Part shown: positions 1 through 5,237 of the stretch, piece by piece
How positions within the stretch are numbered: the first letter of the stretch is position 1
How the letters are laid out: each line of letters begins with the position of its first letter
NCBI GenBank assembly: GCA_019247755.1
Contig: JAFBAM010000253.1
Span: forward strand, 1 to 5,237
DNA: 5,237 bases
Reading direction: 5' to 3'
Source: Sphingomonas sp.
Lineage (GTDB): Bacteria; Pseudomonadota; Alphaproteobacteria; Sphingomonadales; Sphingomonadaceae
The notes under the pieces: model-generated
Told to the model about the DNA's origin: nothing
Database searches by the model: none
The model's input: the letters and a program-made list of their open reading frames with translations, nothing else
Translations under genes and position numbers: made by a program

Positions 1-1
1 C

Positions 2-157
2 GTTCAGACCGCGAAGAGCGCCCGCACCATCGCCCTCGATCCATCGACCGGCCGTGCCTATCTGCCGGCCGTGGACCTCCAGCCGCCCGTGGGCAACGAG
101 CGACCGAAGGCGGTCCCCGGCACCTTCCGCATCCTCGTTGTCGCTCCTTCGTCCTGA
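2..157 (+). CDS. YncE/YVTN-type beta-propeller protein, C-terminal end (partial)
   Basis: Only the last 51 codons are in the window; the gene begins to the left. The visible peptide starts VQTAKSARTIALDPSTGRAY, continues through LPAVDLQP and a proline-rich loop, and ends PGTFRILVVAPSS before a TGA at 155-157. The ARTIALDPSTGRAYLP stretch followed by a loop and a closing FRILVV strand is typical of the final blade of YncE-like seven-bladed propellers, which are often periplasmic. The signal peptide and earlier blades are outside the window, so localisation and ligand cannot be judged. The gap to the next gene carries an apparent promoter, so the two genes are probably not one simple operon. 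The family call rests on a short tail and is moderately sure; the function is unknown. Confidence 0.6.
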   Translation, partial: VQTAKSARTIALDPSTGRAYLPAVDLQPPVGNERPKAVPGTFRILVVAPSS

Positions 158-165
158 TCTCGGGA

Positions 166-190
166 GGAACCCCGCCCTCCCCCTCCCGTT
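166..190 (+). promoter_or_regulatory. EcfG-type (general stress response) promoter
   Basis: The sequence reads GGAAC at 166-170, a 16-base C-rich spacer (171-186) and CGTT at 187-190. This equals the published alphaproteobacterial EcfG consensus GGAAC-N16/17-cGTT, controlled through PhyR and NepR. It lies just after the stop of the propeller gene and before the nucleotidyltransferase, in the right orientation. Transcription would be expected to start roughly at 196-200. The GGGAGGAA at 162-169 also resembles a Shine-Dalgarno sequence, but it is about 20 bases or more from any usable start codon, so the -35 reading fits better. No start site has been mapped; this is inference from consensus and position. 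Confidence 0.68.
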
Positions 191-207
191 TGGCCTGCGT
201 GGACAAT

Positions 208-981
208 GTGCATACCCTGGAGCGCAAGGCCCCGCTGATCACGCCGCCCCCAGCGGCCGAGGCCTTCTATTCGGAAGTCCTCCAGCTGATGGCAAAGTCG
301 GAGATCCCGTTCCTGGTTTCCGGCACTTACGCCCTCGCGAGCTACACCGGCATCGATCGCCCGACGAAGGACGTCGACGTCTTCGCCAAGGCCGGCGACG
401 CGCTAAAGATGCTCCATTATTTCAAGAGCCAGGGCTTCGACGTTGAGATCGTCGATGAGCGGTGGCTCTACCGCGTCACCCGCGGCGAGCTGTTCGTCGA
501 CATCATCACGAACATGCCGACGGTGACCACCCACGTCACCGACGAATGGTTCGTCAACGCGCCCGAAAGCGAGCTTTTCGGCGCGAAGGTCCGGCTCGTG
601 CCCCCTACGCAGTTCGTCTGGTCGAAAATCTTCGTCCAGGACCACCATCGCTACGACATGGCCGACGTCGCGCACATGATCCTGAAGTGCCACGAGGCGA
701 TCGACTGGAAGCGGCTGCTCAGCCACATGGAGCTCTACTGGGAAGTGCTCCTGATCGCGCTCCTGAACTTCCGCTTCGTCTATCCAAGCGAGCGTCACTG
801 TGTGCCGCGCTGGCTGATGGACGAGTTGCTCGAGAGGCTGCACGACCAGAAGGACATCAAGGGGCCAGGACGGCGCGTCTGCCGCGGCCGTATCTTCTCC
901 CCACGCGATTATGCGGTCGACGTCGACCAGTGGGGTTTCTCCGACGCCGTCGGCAACCTCGAAGAGCAATATGGCGAGTAA
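208..981 (+). CDS. MNT/AbiEii-like nucleotidyltransferase of unknown substrate
   Basis: Predicted polymerase-beta-fold nucleotidyltransferase, about 257 residues. Numbered from GTG 208, the sequence shows the nucleotide-binding SGT-x-AL motif at 38-43, the metal-binding DVD at 55-57 and a third acidic residue in LFVDII (D98), so the catalytic triad looks complete. A later K140 and R148-x-D150-x2-D153 pattern resembles the helix C-terminal to the core in AbiEii-like and MNT proteins. The C-terminal part (CRGRIF near 225 and DQWGF near 240) is not one I can assign. Relatives transfer NMP to tRNA ends, proteins or small molecules; nothing here fixes the substrate. The start is uncertain: TTG 190 overlaps the promoter -10 and is unlikely if that promoter is real, GTG 199 could be leaderless, and GTG 208 leaves a short leader. 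The stop overlaps the next gene by 11 bases, which suggests translational coupling. Confidence 0.8.
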   Translation: MHTLERKAPLITPPPAAEAFYSEVLQLMAKSEIPFLVSGTYALASYTGIDRPTKDVDVFAKAGDALKMLHYFKSQGFDVEIVDERWLYRVTRGELFVDIITNMPTVTTHVTDEWFVNAPESELFGAKVRLVPPTQFVWSKIFVQDHHRYDMADVAHMILKCHEAIDWKRLLSHMELYWEVLLIALLNFRFVYPSERHCVPRWLMDELLERLHDQKDIKGPGRRVCRGRIFSPRDYAVDVDQWGFSDAVGNLEEQYGE

Positions 982-1696
982 CCGGCCCATGCGGGTTGCG
1001 GCGATTGGCGATCTCCACGTCCAGGAAACCGACGAGGCGCCCTACCGCGAGCTCTTCACCGAGATTGCGCAGCATGCCGACGTGCTGCTGCTGTGCGGCG
1101 ACCTCACCAATTTCGGCAAGGAGAAGGAGGCGGAGATCCTCGCCGACGATATCAAATCCTGTTCGATCCCCGTCCTCGGTGTGCTCGGCAATCACGATTT
1201 CGAATGCGGCTGCCCCGAGAAGGTCTGCGAGATCCTGAGTGCCAGCGGGATGACCATACTCGACGAGCAGGCGCACGAGATCGACGGCGTCGGCTTTGCG
1301 GGGGTCAAGGGTTTCATGGGGGGCTATGGCCGCGGCGAGCTGGCGCCGTTCGGCGAACCGATTGCCAAGGCCTTCGTCGACGAAGTGATGAAGGAAGCGC
1401 GCAAGCTCGAGAACGCGCTGCGCACACTACGAACCGAGCGCAGCGTCGCCGTCCTGCATTATTCGCCGGTTCCCGACACCCTGGAGGGCGAACCGGCCGA
1501 GATCTTCCAATATCTCGGCGCGCAGCGGCTCGCCGAACCCATCGATCGCTTCGAGCATGTGAAGGCGGTGGTCCACGGCCACGCCCATCACGGCACCTAC
1601 GAAGGCCGAACCCCGCTCGGCAAACCCGTCTACAATGTTGCGCAGTTCGTCCTGAAACCTTTGTTCGGACGGCCCTACGCCCTGCTCGAGGTCTGA
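971..1696 (+). CDS. Calcineurin-like metallophosphoesterase
   Basis: A 241-residue soluble dinuclear-metal phosphoesterase. All the family blocks are visible: GDLH at 13-16 (D14 and H16), GDLTN at 43-47 (D44), GNHD at 73-76 (N74, with H75 as the likely general acid), H163 in VLHYSP, and GHAH at 203-206. It is therefore probably active as a phosphodiesterase or phosphatase. The substrate is not evident; no signal peptide or membrane segment is seen, so it is cytoplasmic. The start at ATG 971 lies inside the last codons of the nucleotidyltransferase gene, with a weak GAAGAG upstream at 961-966. ATG 989, just before RVAAIGDLH, is an alternative that would also keep the domain. Starts further upstream would only add unrelated sequence read out of frame through the previous gene. 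Overlap implies co-translation with the nucleotidyltransferase and a shared pathway. It ends 3 bases from the convergent SDR gene. Confidence 0.9.
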   Translation: MASNRPMRVAAIGDLHVQETDEAPYRELFTEIAQHADVLLLCGDLTNFGKEKEAEILADDIKSCSIPVLGVLGNHDFECGCPEKVCEILSASGMTILDEQAHEIDGVGFAGVKGFMGGYGRGELAPFGEPIAKAFVDEVMKEARKLENALRTLRTERSVAVLHYSPVPDTLEGEPAEIFQYLGAQRLAEPIDRFEHVKAVVHGHAHHGTYEGRTPLGKPVYNVAQFVLKPLFGRPYALLEV

Positions 1697-1699
1697 CGT

Positions 1700-2479
1700 C
1701 TACTCCTTGCCGCTGCCCGGCTCGGCCTGCGCACGATGCAGCTTGGCCGTCGTGGCGTCGGTCATCATTCCCGCAGCCGCGACCTGCATCTTGTTCTTCA
1801 TGCCGTAGATGACCGCCGGGTCACCGTCCTTCATCGCTTCCCACCCGGCCTTGGCGACGTTCGCGGGGTCGTCCTTCTTGGCCTGACCGACCTTCGTGTC
1901 GTCGAGCTCGGCACGGTGGAAGAAGTTGGTCTCGGTCGCGCCCGGCTTCAAGCAGGTGACCGTGACGCCGCTGTCCTTGATCTCTTCGTTCAGCGCGGCC
2001 GAGAAGCTGTCGATGAACGCCTTCGACCCGTTGTAAACCGCCTGGAACGACCCGGCGAGGTGCCCGGCAATCGATCCGGTGATCAGCACCTTGCCTTCAC
2101 CGCGCTCGACCATTTGCTTCACGATCGGCTGGATGAGCAGCAGCGTGCCCGTGATGTTGGTGTTAACGACGTGCATCCACTCGTCGGTCGCCTGGTCGAG
2201 GAAGCCGTGGCCGAGGCCGTGCCCGGCATTGGCCACCAGCACGTCGACCGGCCGGTTCGCGATCAGGTCAAGCAATTGATGGACGCCCTGCCTGCTCGAC
2301 AGGTCCGCTTCGATCGACTGGACGGTGACATCATACTCATCGAAGGCCGGCCCCGCTTCCACGAACGGAGTATCGGCGGCGACAATCAAATCATAACCGT
2401 CCTGCGCCGCGCATTTGGCGAGCTCGAGGCCGATTCCGCTCGATGCGCCTGTGACCACCGCAAGCTTACGCTGGCTCAT
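1700..2479 (-). CDS. Classical short-chain dehydrogenase/reductase (SDR)
   Basis: A 259-residue NAD(P)-dependent oxidoreductase with a Rossmann fold. Visible motifs are TGASSGIG at 10-17 (dinucleotide binding), NAG at 84-86, N108 in the NTNITG segment, and the catalytic S136, Y149 and K153 (YNGSK), followed by the PG motif at 179-180 after the sixth strand. The region after the second strand reads IVAAD (D36) without the arginine common in NADP-preferring relatives; this hints at NAD but is not decisive. The C-terminal tail from about 215 (GMKNKMQVAAAG onward) is that of the COG0300-like group. ATG 2479 has a good AAGGAG at 2492-2487 with 7-base spacing. The gene starts inside the end of the dehydrogenase gene, overlapping by 14 bases, so it is the last member of that operon and may act on the same carbonyl or alcohol metabolites. 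Substrate unknown. Confidence 0.93.
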   Translation of the reverse strand: MSQRKLAVVTGASSGIGLELAKCAAQDGYDLIVAADTPFVEAGPAFDEYDVTVQSIEADLSSRQGVHQLLDLIANRPVDVLVANAGHGLGHGFLDQATDEWMHVVNTNITGTLLLIQPIVKQMVERGEGKVLITGSIAGHLAGSFQAVYNGSKAFIDSFSAALNEEIKDSGVTVTCLKPGATETNFFHRAELDDTKVGQAKKDDPANVAKAGWEAMKDGDPAVIYGMKNKMQVAAAGMMTDATTAKLHRAQAEPGSGKE

Positions 2480-3689
2480 GGGCGAACTCCTTCAGGGTTT
2501 CGACCTGGCCTTTTTCGAGGCCCGGCTTGAGAATGATTTTCGTGAAGCTGTTCTGGTCGTCGTGCCAGTGCTTGTACATCTGAGGCGCGTCCTCGATGCT
2601 CGCGTGGTGCGAGATGAGGAAGGTCGTGTCGATCTTCCCTTCCATGATCATCTGAAGCAGCGGTTTCGTGTATCTTTGCACATGGGTTTGGCCGGTCTTC
2701 ACCGTCAGCGCCTTCTCCATGATTTGGCCGATCGGAAACTTGTCCGCGAATCCGCCATAAACGCCTGGGATGGAGACCCGGCCACCCTTCCGGCAGGCGA
2801 GGATCGCCTGCCGAAGTGCATGCGGACGTTCCGTGGTCAGGAACATGTGCGCCTTCACCGTGTCGACGACATTGTCGATTGCAACGCCGTGGCTTTCCAG
2901 GCCAACGCAGTCGATCACCGCATCCGGTCCGATGCCGCCGGTCATTTCATCAAGCGCCGCACGGACGTCTACCTCGCGGTAATCGAGGATTTCGGCGCCC
3001 ATCTGCTTCGCAAGCGCGAGGCGGTTCGGATAATGATCGATGGAAATCACGCGATGCGCGCCGAGGATGAAGGCGGACTGGACCGCGAACAGCCCCACTG
3101 GGCCAGCGCCCCAGACGGCGACGGTGTCGCCTTCTTCGATGTCGGCATTCTCAGCAGCCATCCAGCCGGTCGGCAGGATGTCCGACAGGAACAGGACCTT
3201 GTCGTCCTCCACTCCGTCCGGAACGACGATCGGACCGACGTCGGAGTAAGGCACGCGCAGATACTCTGCCTGGCCTCCGGCGTAGCCGCCGGTGAGATGG
3301 GCATATCCGAACGCCGCGCCCATCGGCTTGCCCATCAACAGGTCGGAAGCTTCAAACGTTTCCGCCGGGTTGGCGTTGTCGCAGCAGCTGAACTGCTGCT
3401 TCTTGCAGAAAAAGCAGTCGCCGCAGCTGATCGTAAACGGGACGACGACCTTCTGGCCCACCCGCAACGTGCTCTTCGGCCCGACCTCGACCACCTCTCC
3501 CATCGGTTCGTGACCGACGACGTCGCCGGCGCGCATGCCGGGAATGTAGCCGTCGTAGAGGTGAAGGTCCGACCCGCAGATCGCTGTCGACGTGATCTTG
3601 ATGATCGCGTCGCGAGGATTGACGATTTCGGGATCGGGAACGGTATCGACGCGGACGTCATGGCGTCCGTGCCAGGTCACTGCGCGCAT
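2466..3689 (-). CDS. Zinc-dependent alcohol dehydrogenase, glutathione-independent formaldehyde dehydrogenase-like
   Basis: A 407-residue medium-chain dehydrogenase. Catalytic zinc ligands are C38 (ICGSD), H60 with E61 (GHE) and probably D170 (LSDILPTGW), the arrangement of the glutathione-independent formaldehyde dehydrogenase group. The structural zinc is bound by C89, C92, C95 and C103. The coenzyme domain has GAGPVG at 194-199 and D218 in ISIDHYPNR, which favours NAD. The length matches that group (about 400 residues), whose best-known member is the Pseudomonas putida enzyme; membership does not prove formaldehyde as substrate, and many relatives are annotated only as alcohol dehydrogenases. 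It starts at ATG 3689 behind a perfect TAAGGAGG, whose TAA is the stop of the SRPBCC gene, and ends inside the SDR gene. It is the middle gene of a three-gene unit. Confidence 0.93.
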   Translation of the reverse strand: MRAVTWHGRHDVRVDTVPDPEIVNPRDAIIKITSTAICGSDLHLYDGYIPGMRAGDVVGHEPMGEVVEVGPKSTLRVGQKVVVPFTISCGDCFFCKKQQFSCCDNANPAETFEASDLLMGKPMGAAFGYAHLTGGYAGGQAEYLRVPYSDVGPIVVPDGVEDDKVLFLSDILPTGWMAAENADIEEGDTVAVWGAGPVGLFAVQSAFILGAHRVISIDHYPNRLALAKQMGAEILDYREVDVRAALDEMTGGIGPDAVIDCVGLESHGVAIDNVVDTVKAHMFLTTERPHALRQAILACRKGGRVSIPGVYGGFADKFPIGQIMEKALTVKTGQTHVQRYTKPLLQMIMEGKIDTTFLISHHASIEDAPQMYKHWHDDQNSFTKIILKPGLEKGQVETLKEFAHEPA

Positions 3690-3694
3690 GGACG

Positions 3695-3702
3695 CCTCCT
3701 TA
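3695..3702 (-). promoter_or_regulatory. Shine-Dalgarno of the dehydrogenase fused to the upstream stop codon
   Basis: On the minus strand, 3702-3695 reads TAAGGAGG. This complements the 16S anti-Shine-Dalgarno end over all eight bases and lies 5 bases before ATG 3689. Its first three bases are the TAA stop of the SRPBCC gene. A ribosome ending on the first gene would be parked on the initiation signal of the second, which suggests coupled and strong translation of the dehydrogenase. Confidence 0.85.
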
Positions 3703-4389
3703 GATTCGAGCTTCGGTGGGGGATTCTGACGAGCGTGCCGAGGGCGACGCGTTCACCGCGACTTCGCCATTCTCCATCAGCTGCTTGAAACGCCGCAGAT
3801 CCCGCCGGGCCTGCATGGACGGCTCTCGTTGCAGCAGCTTGGCGATGCCGCGCCCAATCGCACCGCCCGGGGGATCGTAGGACATCAACAGCCGGACGTA
3901 AGTCCCGCGCCCCGGCGGAGCGTCGCTGAACTCGACGACACCCGCCGTGTCGACGTCCGAATCGTCCTCGCTTTCCCAAGAGATCTTCTGGCCCGGGACG
4001 TCCTCGACGATATGCGTGACGAGCTCGACATCTTTCCCGGCGGGGCCCTTGATCTGCCAACGGGAACGCTCGCCATCAAGCCGTTCCACGCTCTTCACAT
4101 TATCCATGAACTGCGGGAAACGGGTGAAGTCCTTCCAGGCCTCGTACAGGTCCTCTCGAGGTTTGCCGATCGTGACCGTGCGGCCGACGAACTCTTCGTT
4201 CCCCTGGACTTCCTTGGCGGCCTCTCCGCGCAGCACGTGCGGGGGTGCATCACTGATCACTTCATGGTCGTCGGTCGATTGCATGGCTTTTCTTCCCAAC
4301 AGGAATGCGGCGCCCGCGGCGGCCGCGATGCCCGCACCGATCAGCGCGCGGTTGCGTGAACTCGGCTGTTGGGATCGATCGTCAGGCAT
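3700..4389 (-). CDS. SRPBCC (START/cyclase-like) protein with N-terminal membrane anchor
   Basis: A 229-residue protein. After a polar N-terminus (MPDDRSQQPSSRNR), residues 15-32 form a hydrophobic Ala/Gly-rich helix followed by GRKA, best read as a membrane anchor with no clear cleavage site. Residues 35-65 look like a flexible linker. From about 67 to 212 there is an SRPBCC domain of the polyketide cyclase/dehydrase type: EEFVGRTVTIGKPREDLYEA, then WKDFTRFPQFM, the WQIKGPAG strand, ISWESE, and a final helix ending FKQLMENGE. Such domains bind hydrophobic ligands; no ligand can be named here. The start is ATG 4389 because GGAG at 4402-4399 sits 9 bases upstream and the predicted transcript begins near 4410. 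GTG 4404 would add 5 residues but has no Shine-Dalgarno. First gene of the operon with the dehydrogenase and SDR. Confidence 0.87.
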   Translation of the reverse strand: MPDDRSQQPSSRNRALIGAGIAAAAGAAFLLGRKAMQSTDDHEVISDAPPHVLRGEAAKEVQGNEEFVGRTVTIGKPREDLYEAWKDFTRFPQFMDNVKSVERLDGERSRWQIKGPAGKDVELVTHIVEDVPGQKISWESEDDSDVDTAGVVEFSDAPPGRGTYVRLLMSYDPPGGAIGRGIAKLLQREPSMQARRDLRRFKQLMENGEVAVNASPSARSSESPTEARI

Positions 4390-4398
4390 ACGCAGGAA

Positions 4399-4402
4399 CT
4401 CC
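4399..4402 (-). promoter_or_regulatory. Shine-Dalgarno of the SRPBCC gene
   Basis: The minus strand carries GGAG at 4402-4399, 9 bases before ATG 4389. It decides the start: the alternative GTG at 4404-4402 overlaps this site and has no purine-rich stretch of its own. Confidence 0.6.
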
Positions 4403-4412
4403 ACGGGTCGCC

Positions 4413-4430
4413 GGGCAAACCGGCTTGCCC
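4413..4430. repeat. Short inverted repeat over the spacer and -10 of the SRPBCC promoter
   Basis: GGGCAA at 4413-4418 pairs with TTGCCC at 4425-4430 around a 6-base loop. An alternative overlapping pairing, GCCGG (4410-4414) with CCGGC (4420-4424), is also possible. It sits between the two coding regions and covers the downstream part of the predicted promoter. No T-run follows on either strand, so it is not a convincing intrinsic terminator. It could be an operator, an RNA processing hairpin ending the E2 transcript, or chance. Confidence 0.4.
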
Positions 4431-4443
4431 AAAGTTAAGTTCC
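4418..4443 (-). promoter_or_regulatory. EcfG-like (general stress response) promoter
   Basis: On the minus strand, GGAAC lies at 4443-4439, followed by a 17-base spacer (4438-4422) and GGTT at 4421-4418. This fits the EcfG consensus GGAAC-N16/17-cGTT with one mismatch, at the least conserved -10 base. The first G is the last base of the E2 stop codon. A transcript start near 4409-4413 would leave a leader of about 20 bases containing the Shine-Dalgarno and ATG 4389. Position and strand fit the SRPBCC-dehydrogenase-SDR operon. Inferred from consensus only. Confidence 0.6.
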
Positions 4444-5237
4444 TACGGCTGTTGCCAATTCTCGAGGATTTCGACGAAGCGCTTAAGCCACGCGTTCGTC
4501 TGGTGCCCATCCACCACGCGATGGTCGATGGTCAGCGTCACATAGGCCATGGGATGGATCAGCATCGCGTCGCGTCCGTTCACGGTACGCACGACTACGC
4601 GCTTCTCCAGCTTGCCGATTCCGAGGATCGCGGCCTGCCCCTGATGCAGGATGATCGGGGCAGCGAGCAGAGATCCGGACACGCCATGGTTGGAGATGGT
4701 GAAGCTTCCGCCCGACACATCGGATCGCTCGAGCTTGCCGTCGCGAGCGCGCTTGGTCAGATCATCGAGCTTCGCCCCGATCTGCTCGAGGCTTAGCGCC
4801 CCCACGTCCTTGACCACCGGGACCACGAGCCCCTTCTCGCCAAGCGCGGTGCCGACACCGATGTCGATCGTCGGCGAGATGGCGATCCGGTCCTTCTCCC
4901 AGCGTCCGTTGATAGCCGGCGCAACAGCCATCGCTTCGGCCGCAGCCTTCACGATGTAGGCCGTGTAGCTGAGCTTCGTGCCCTTCGCTGCCATCGCCGC
5001 CTTGTGCGCAGCCACGGCGGTGAAGTCGGCTTCGAAAACGGCGGTGACGTGTGGCGCTTCGCTGACCGCGCGGACCATGTTCTCGGCGATCGTCAGCCGC
5101 ATGCGGTCATGCGGGATGTCGTGCGGCGAGAACTGCCGCGGCTGCGCAGTCGCGGGTTCGCCGACGTTGACGACGGTCGCTGAGGCCACGGCGCGATCGA
5201 CGTCCTCGCGCGTCACTCGCCCATTGCGGCCCGTGCC
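4443..5237 (-). CDS. 2-oxo acid dehydrogenase complex E2 acyltransferase, C-terminal part (partial)
   Basis: The reading frame runs off the right edge; 264 residues are visible and the lipoyl domain is outside. The first visible residues, GTGRNGRVTREDVDRAV, are the end of the peripheral-subunit (E3/E1) binding domain. After a short linker comes the catalytic acyltransferase domain from about residue 41 (IPHDRMRLTIAENMV), with SGGSFTISNHGVSGS and the catalytic DHRVVDG motif, whose histidine and aspartate are about residues 239 and 243 of the visible part. The enzyme moves the acyl group from lipoamide to CoA in a pyruvate, 2-oxoglutarate, branched-chain or acetoin-type complex. I cannot tell which, so no symbol is given. 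GTG 5216 is an internal valine codon, not the start. It ends with TAG 53 bases before the SRPBCC gene on the same strand; read-through into that operon is possible. Confidence 0.92.
   Translation of the reverse strand, partial: GTGRNGRVTREDVDRAVASATVVNVGEPATAQPRQFSPHDIPHDRMRLTIAENMVRAVSEAPHVTAVFEADFTAVAAHKAAMAAKGTKLSYTAYIVKAAAEAMAVAPAINGRWEKDRIAISPTIDIGVGTALGEKGLVVPVVKDVGALSLEQIGAKLDDLTKRARDGKLERSDVSGGSFTISNHGVSGSLLAAPIILHQGQAAILGIGKLEKRVVVRTVNGRDAMLIHPMAYVTLTIDHRVVDGHQTNAWLKRFVEILENWQQP

Noticed and set aside
162..169. GGGAGGAA as a Shine-Dalgarno for the nucleotidyltransferase
   Set aside because: It is about 20 bases from TTG 190 and further from GTG 199 and 208; no in-frame start lies at normal spacing. 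It is better explained as part of the EcfG -35 region.
403..990. 195-residue open frame on the minus strand opposite the nucleotidyltransferase
   Set aside because: It has no recognisable domain and runs antisense to a gene with clear NTase motifs; long antisense frames are expected in high-GC coding DNA.
1736..2530. 264-residue open frame on the plus strand opposite the SDR
   Set aside because: It is a shadow of the SDR gene, whose minus-strand motifs are complete; it has no supported start.
2415..3788. 457-residue open frame on the plus strand opposite the zinc dehydrogenase
   Set aside because: Although longer than the real gene, its translation shows no domain, while the minus strand shows all zinc ligands, the Rossmann motif and a perfect Shine-Dalgarno.
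4063..4085. GGAAC and CGTT on the plus strand inside the SRPBCC gene
   Set aside because: The spacer is 14 bases, too short for EcfG, and the pair lies antisense inside coding sequence with no gene to drive.
4402..4404. GTG 4404 as the start of the SRPBCC protein
   Set aside because: There is no Shine-Dalgarno upstream, it lies very close to the predicted transcript start, and it overlaps the GGAG that serves ATG 4389.
4413..4430. Hairpin as an intrinsic terminator for the E2 gene
   Set aside because: The stem is only six pairs and no T-run follows on the minus strand.
5214..5216. GTG 5216 as the start of the E2 gene
   Set aside because: The frame continues upstream to the window edge as GTGRNGR, which is part of the subunit-binding domain signature, so this is an internal valine.

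Overview
The window looks like ordinary chromosome from a high-GC alphaproteobacterium, probably one of the Sphingomonadales. The basis is codon bias, the gene families present, and two promoter-like sites of the EcfG type (the alphaproteobacterial general stress response sigma factor). This placement is an inference; no rRNA, tRNA or other taxonomic marker is present. No mobile element, CRISPR array or RNA gene was seen. Six genes plus one gene tail fill almost all of the sequence.

Left half, plus strand: the last 51 codons of a YncE/YVTN-type beta-propeller protein (2-157), then a MNT/AbiEii-like nucleotidyltransferase (about 208-981), then a calcineurin-like metallophosphoesterase (971-1696). 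The last two overlap by 11 bases and are probably translationally coupled. The short gap after the propeller gene holds a full match to the EcfG promoter consensus, GGAAC-N16-CGTT (166-190).

Right half, minus strand, read from right to left: the C-terminal part of a 2-oxo acid dehydrogenase E2 acyltransferase (5237-4443, cut by the window edge). It is followed by a membrane-anchored SRPBCC protein (4389-3700), a zinc-dependent alcohol/formaldehyde dehydrogenase-like enzyme (3689-2466) and a classical short-chain dehydrogenase (2479-1700). The last three form a tight operon: the SRPBCC stop codon lies inside the Shine-Dalgarno sequence of the dehydrogenase, and the dehydrogenase overlaps the SDR by 14 bases. 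In the 53-base gap before the SRPBCC gene there is a second EcfG-like site (GGAAC-N17-GGTT, minus strand, 4443-4418), overlapped by a small palindrome.

The main result is that two unrelated operons, meeting tail to tail with a 3-base gap at 1697-1699, each appear to start from an EcfG-type stress promoter. The window would then be a small general-stress-response locus: an NTase plus phosphoesterase pair of unknown substrate facing an SRPBCC/ADH/SDR redox module. The promoter calls come from reading the sequence and are not experimentally shown. The biochemical roles of the NTase pair and the redox module cannot be settled from this window.
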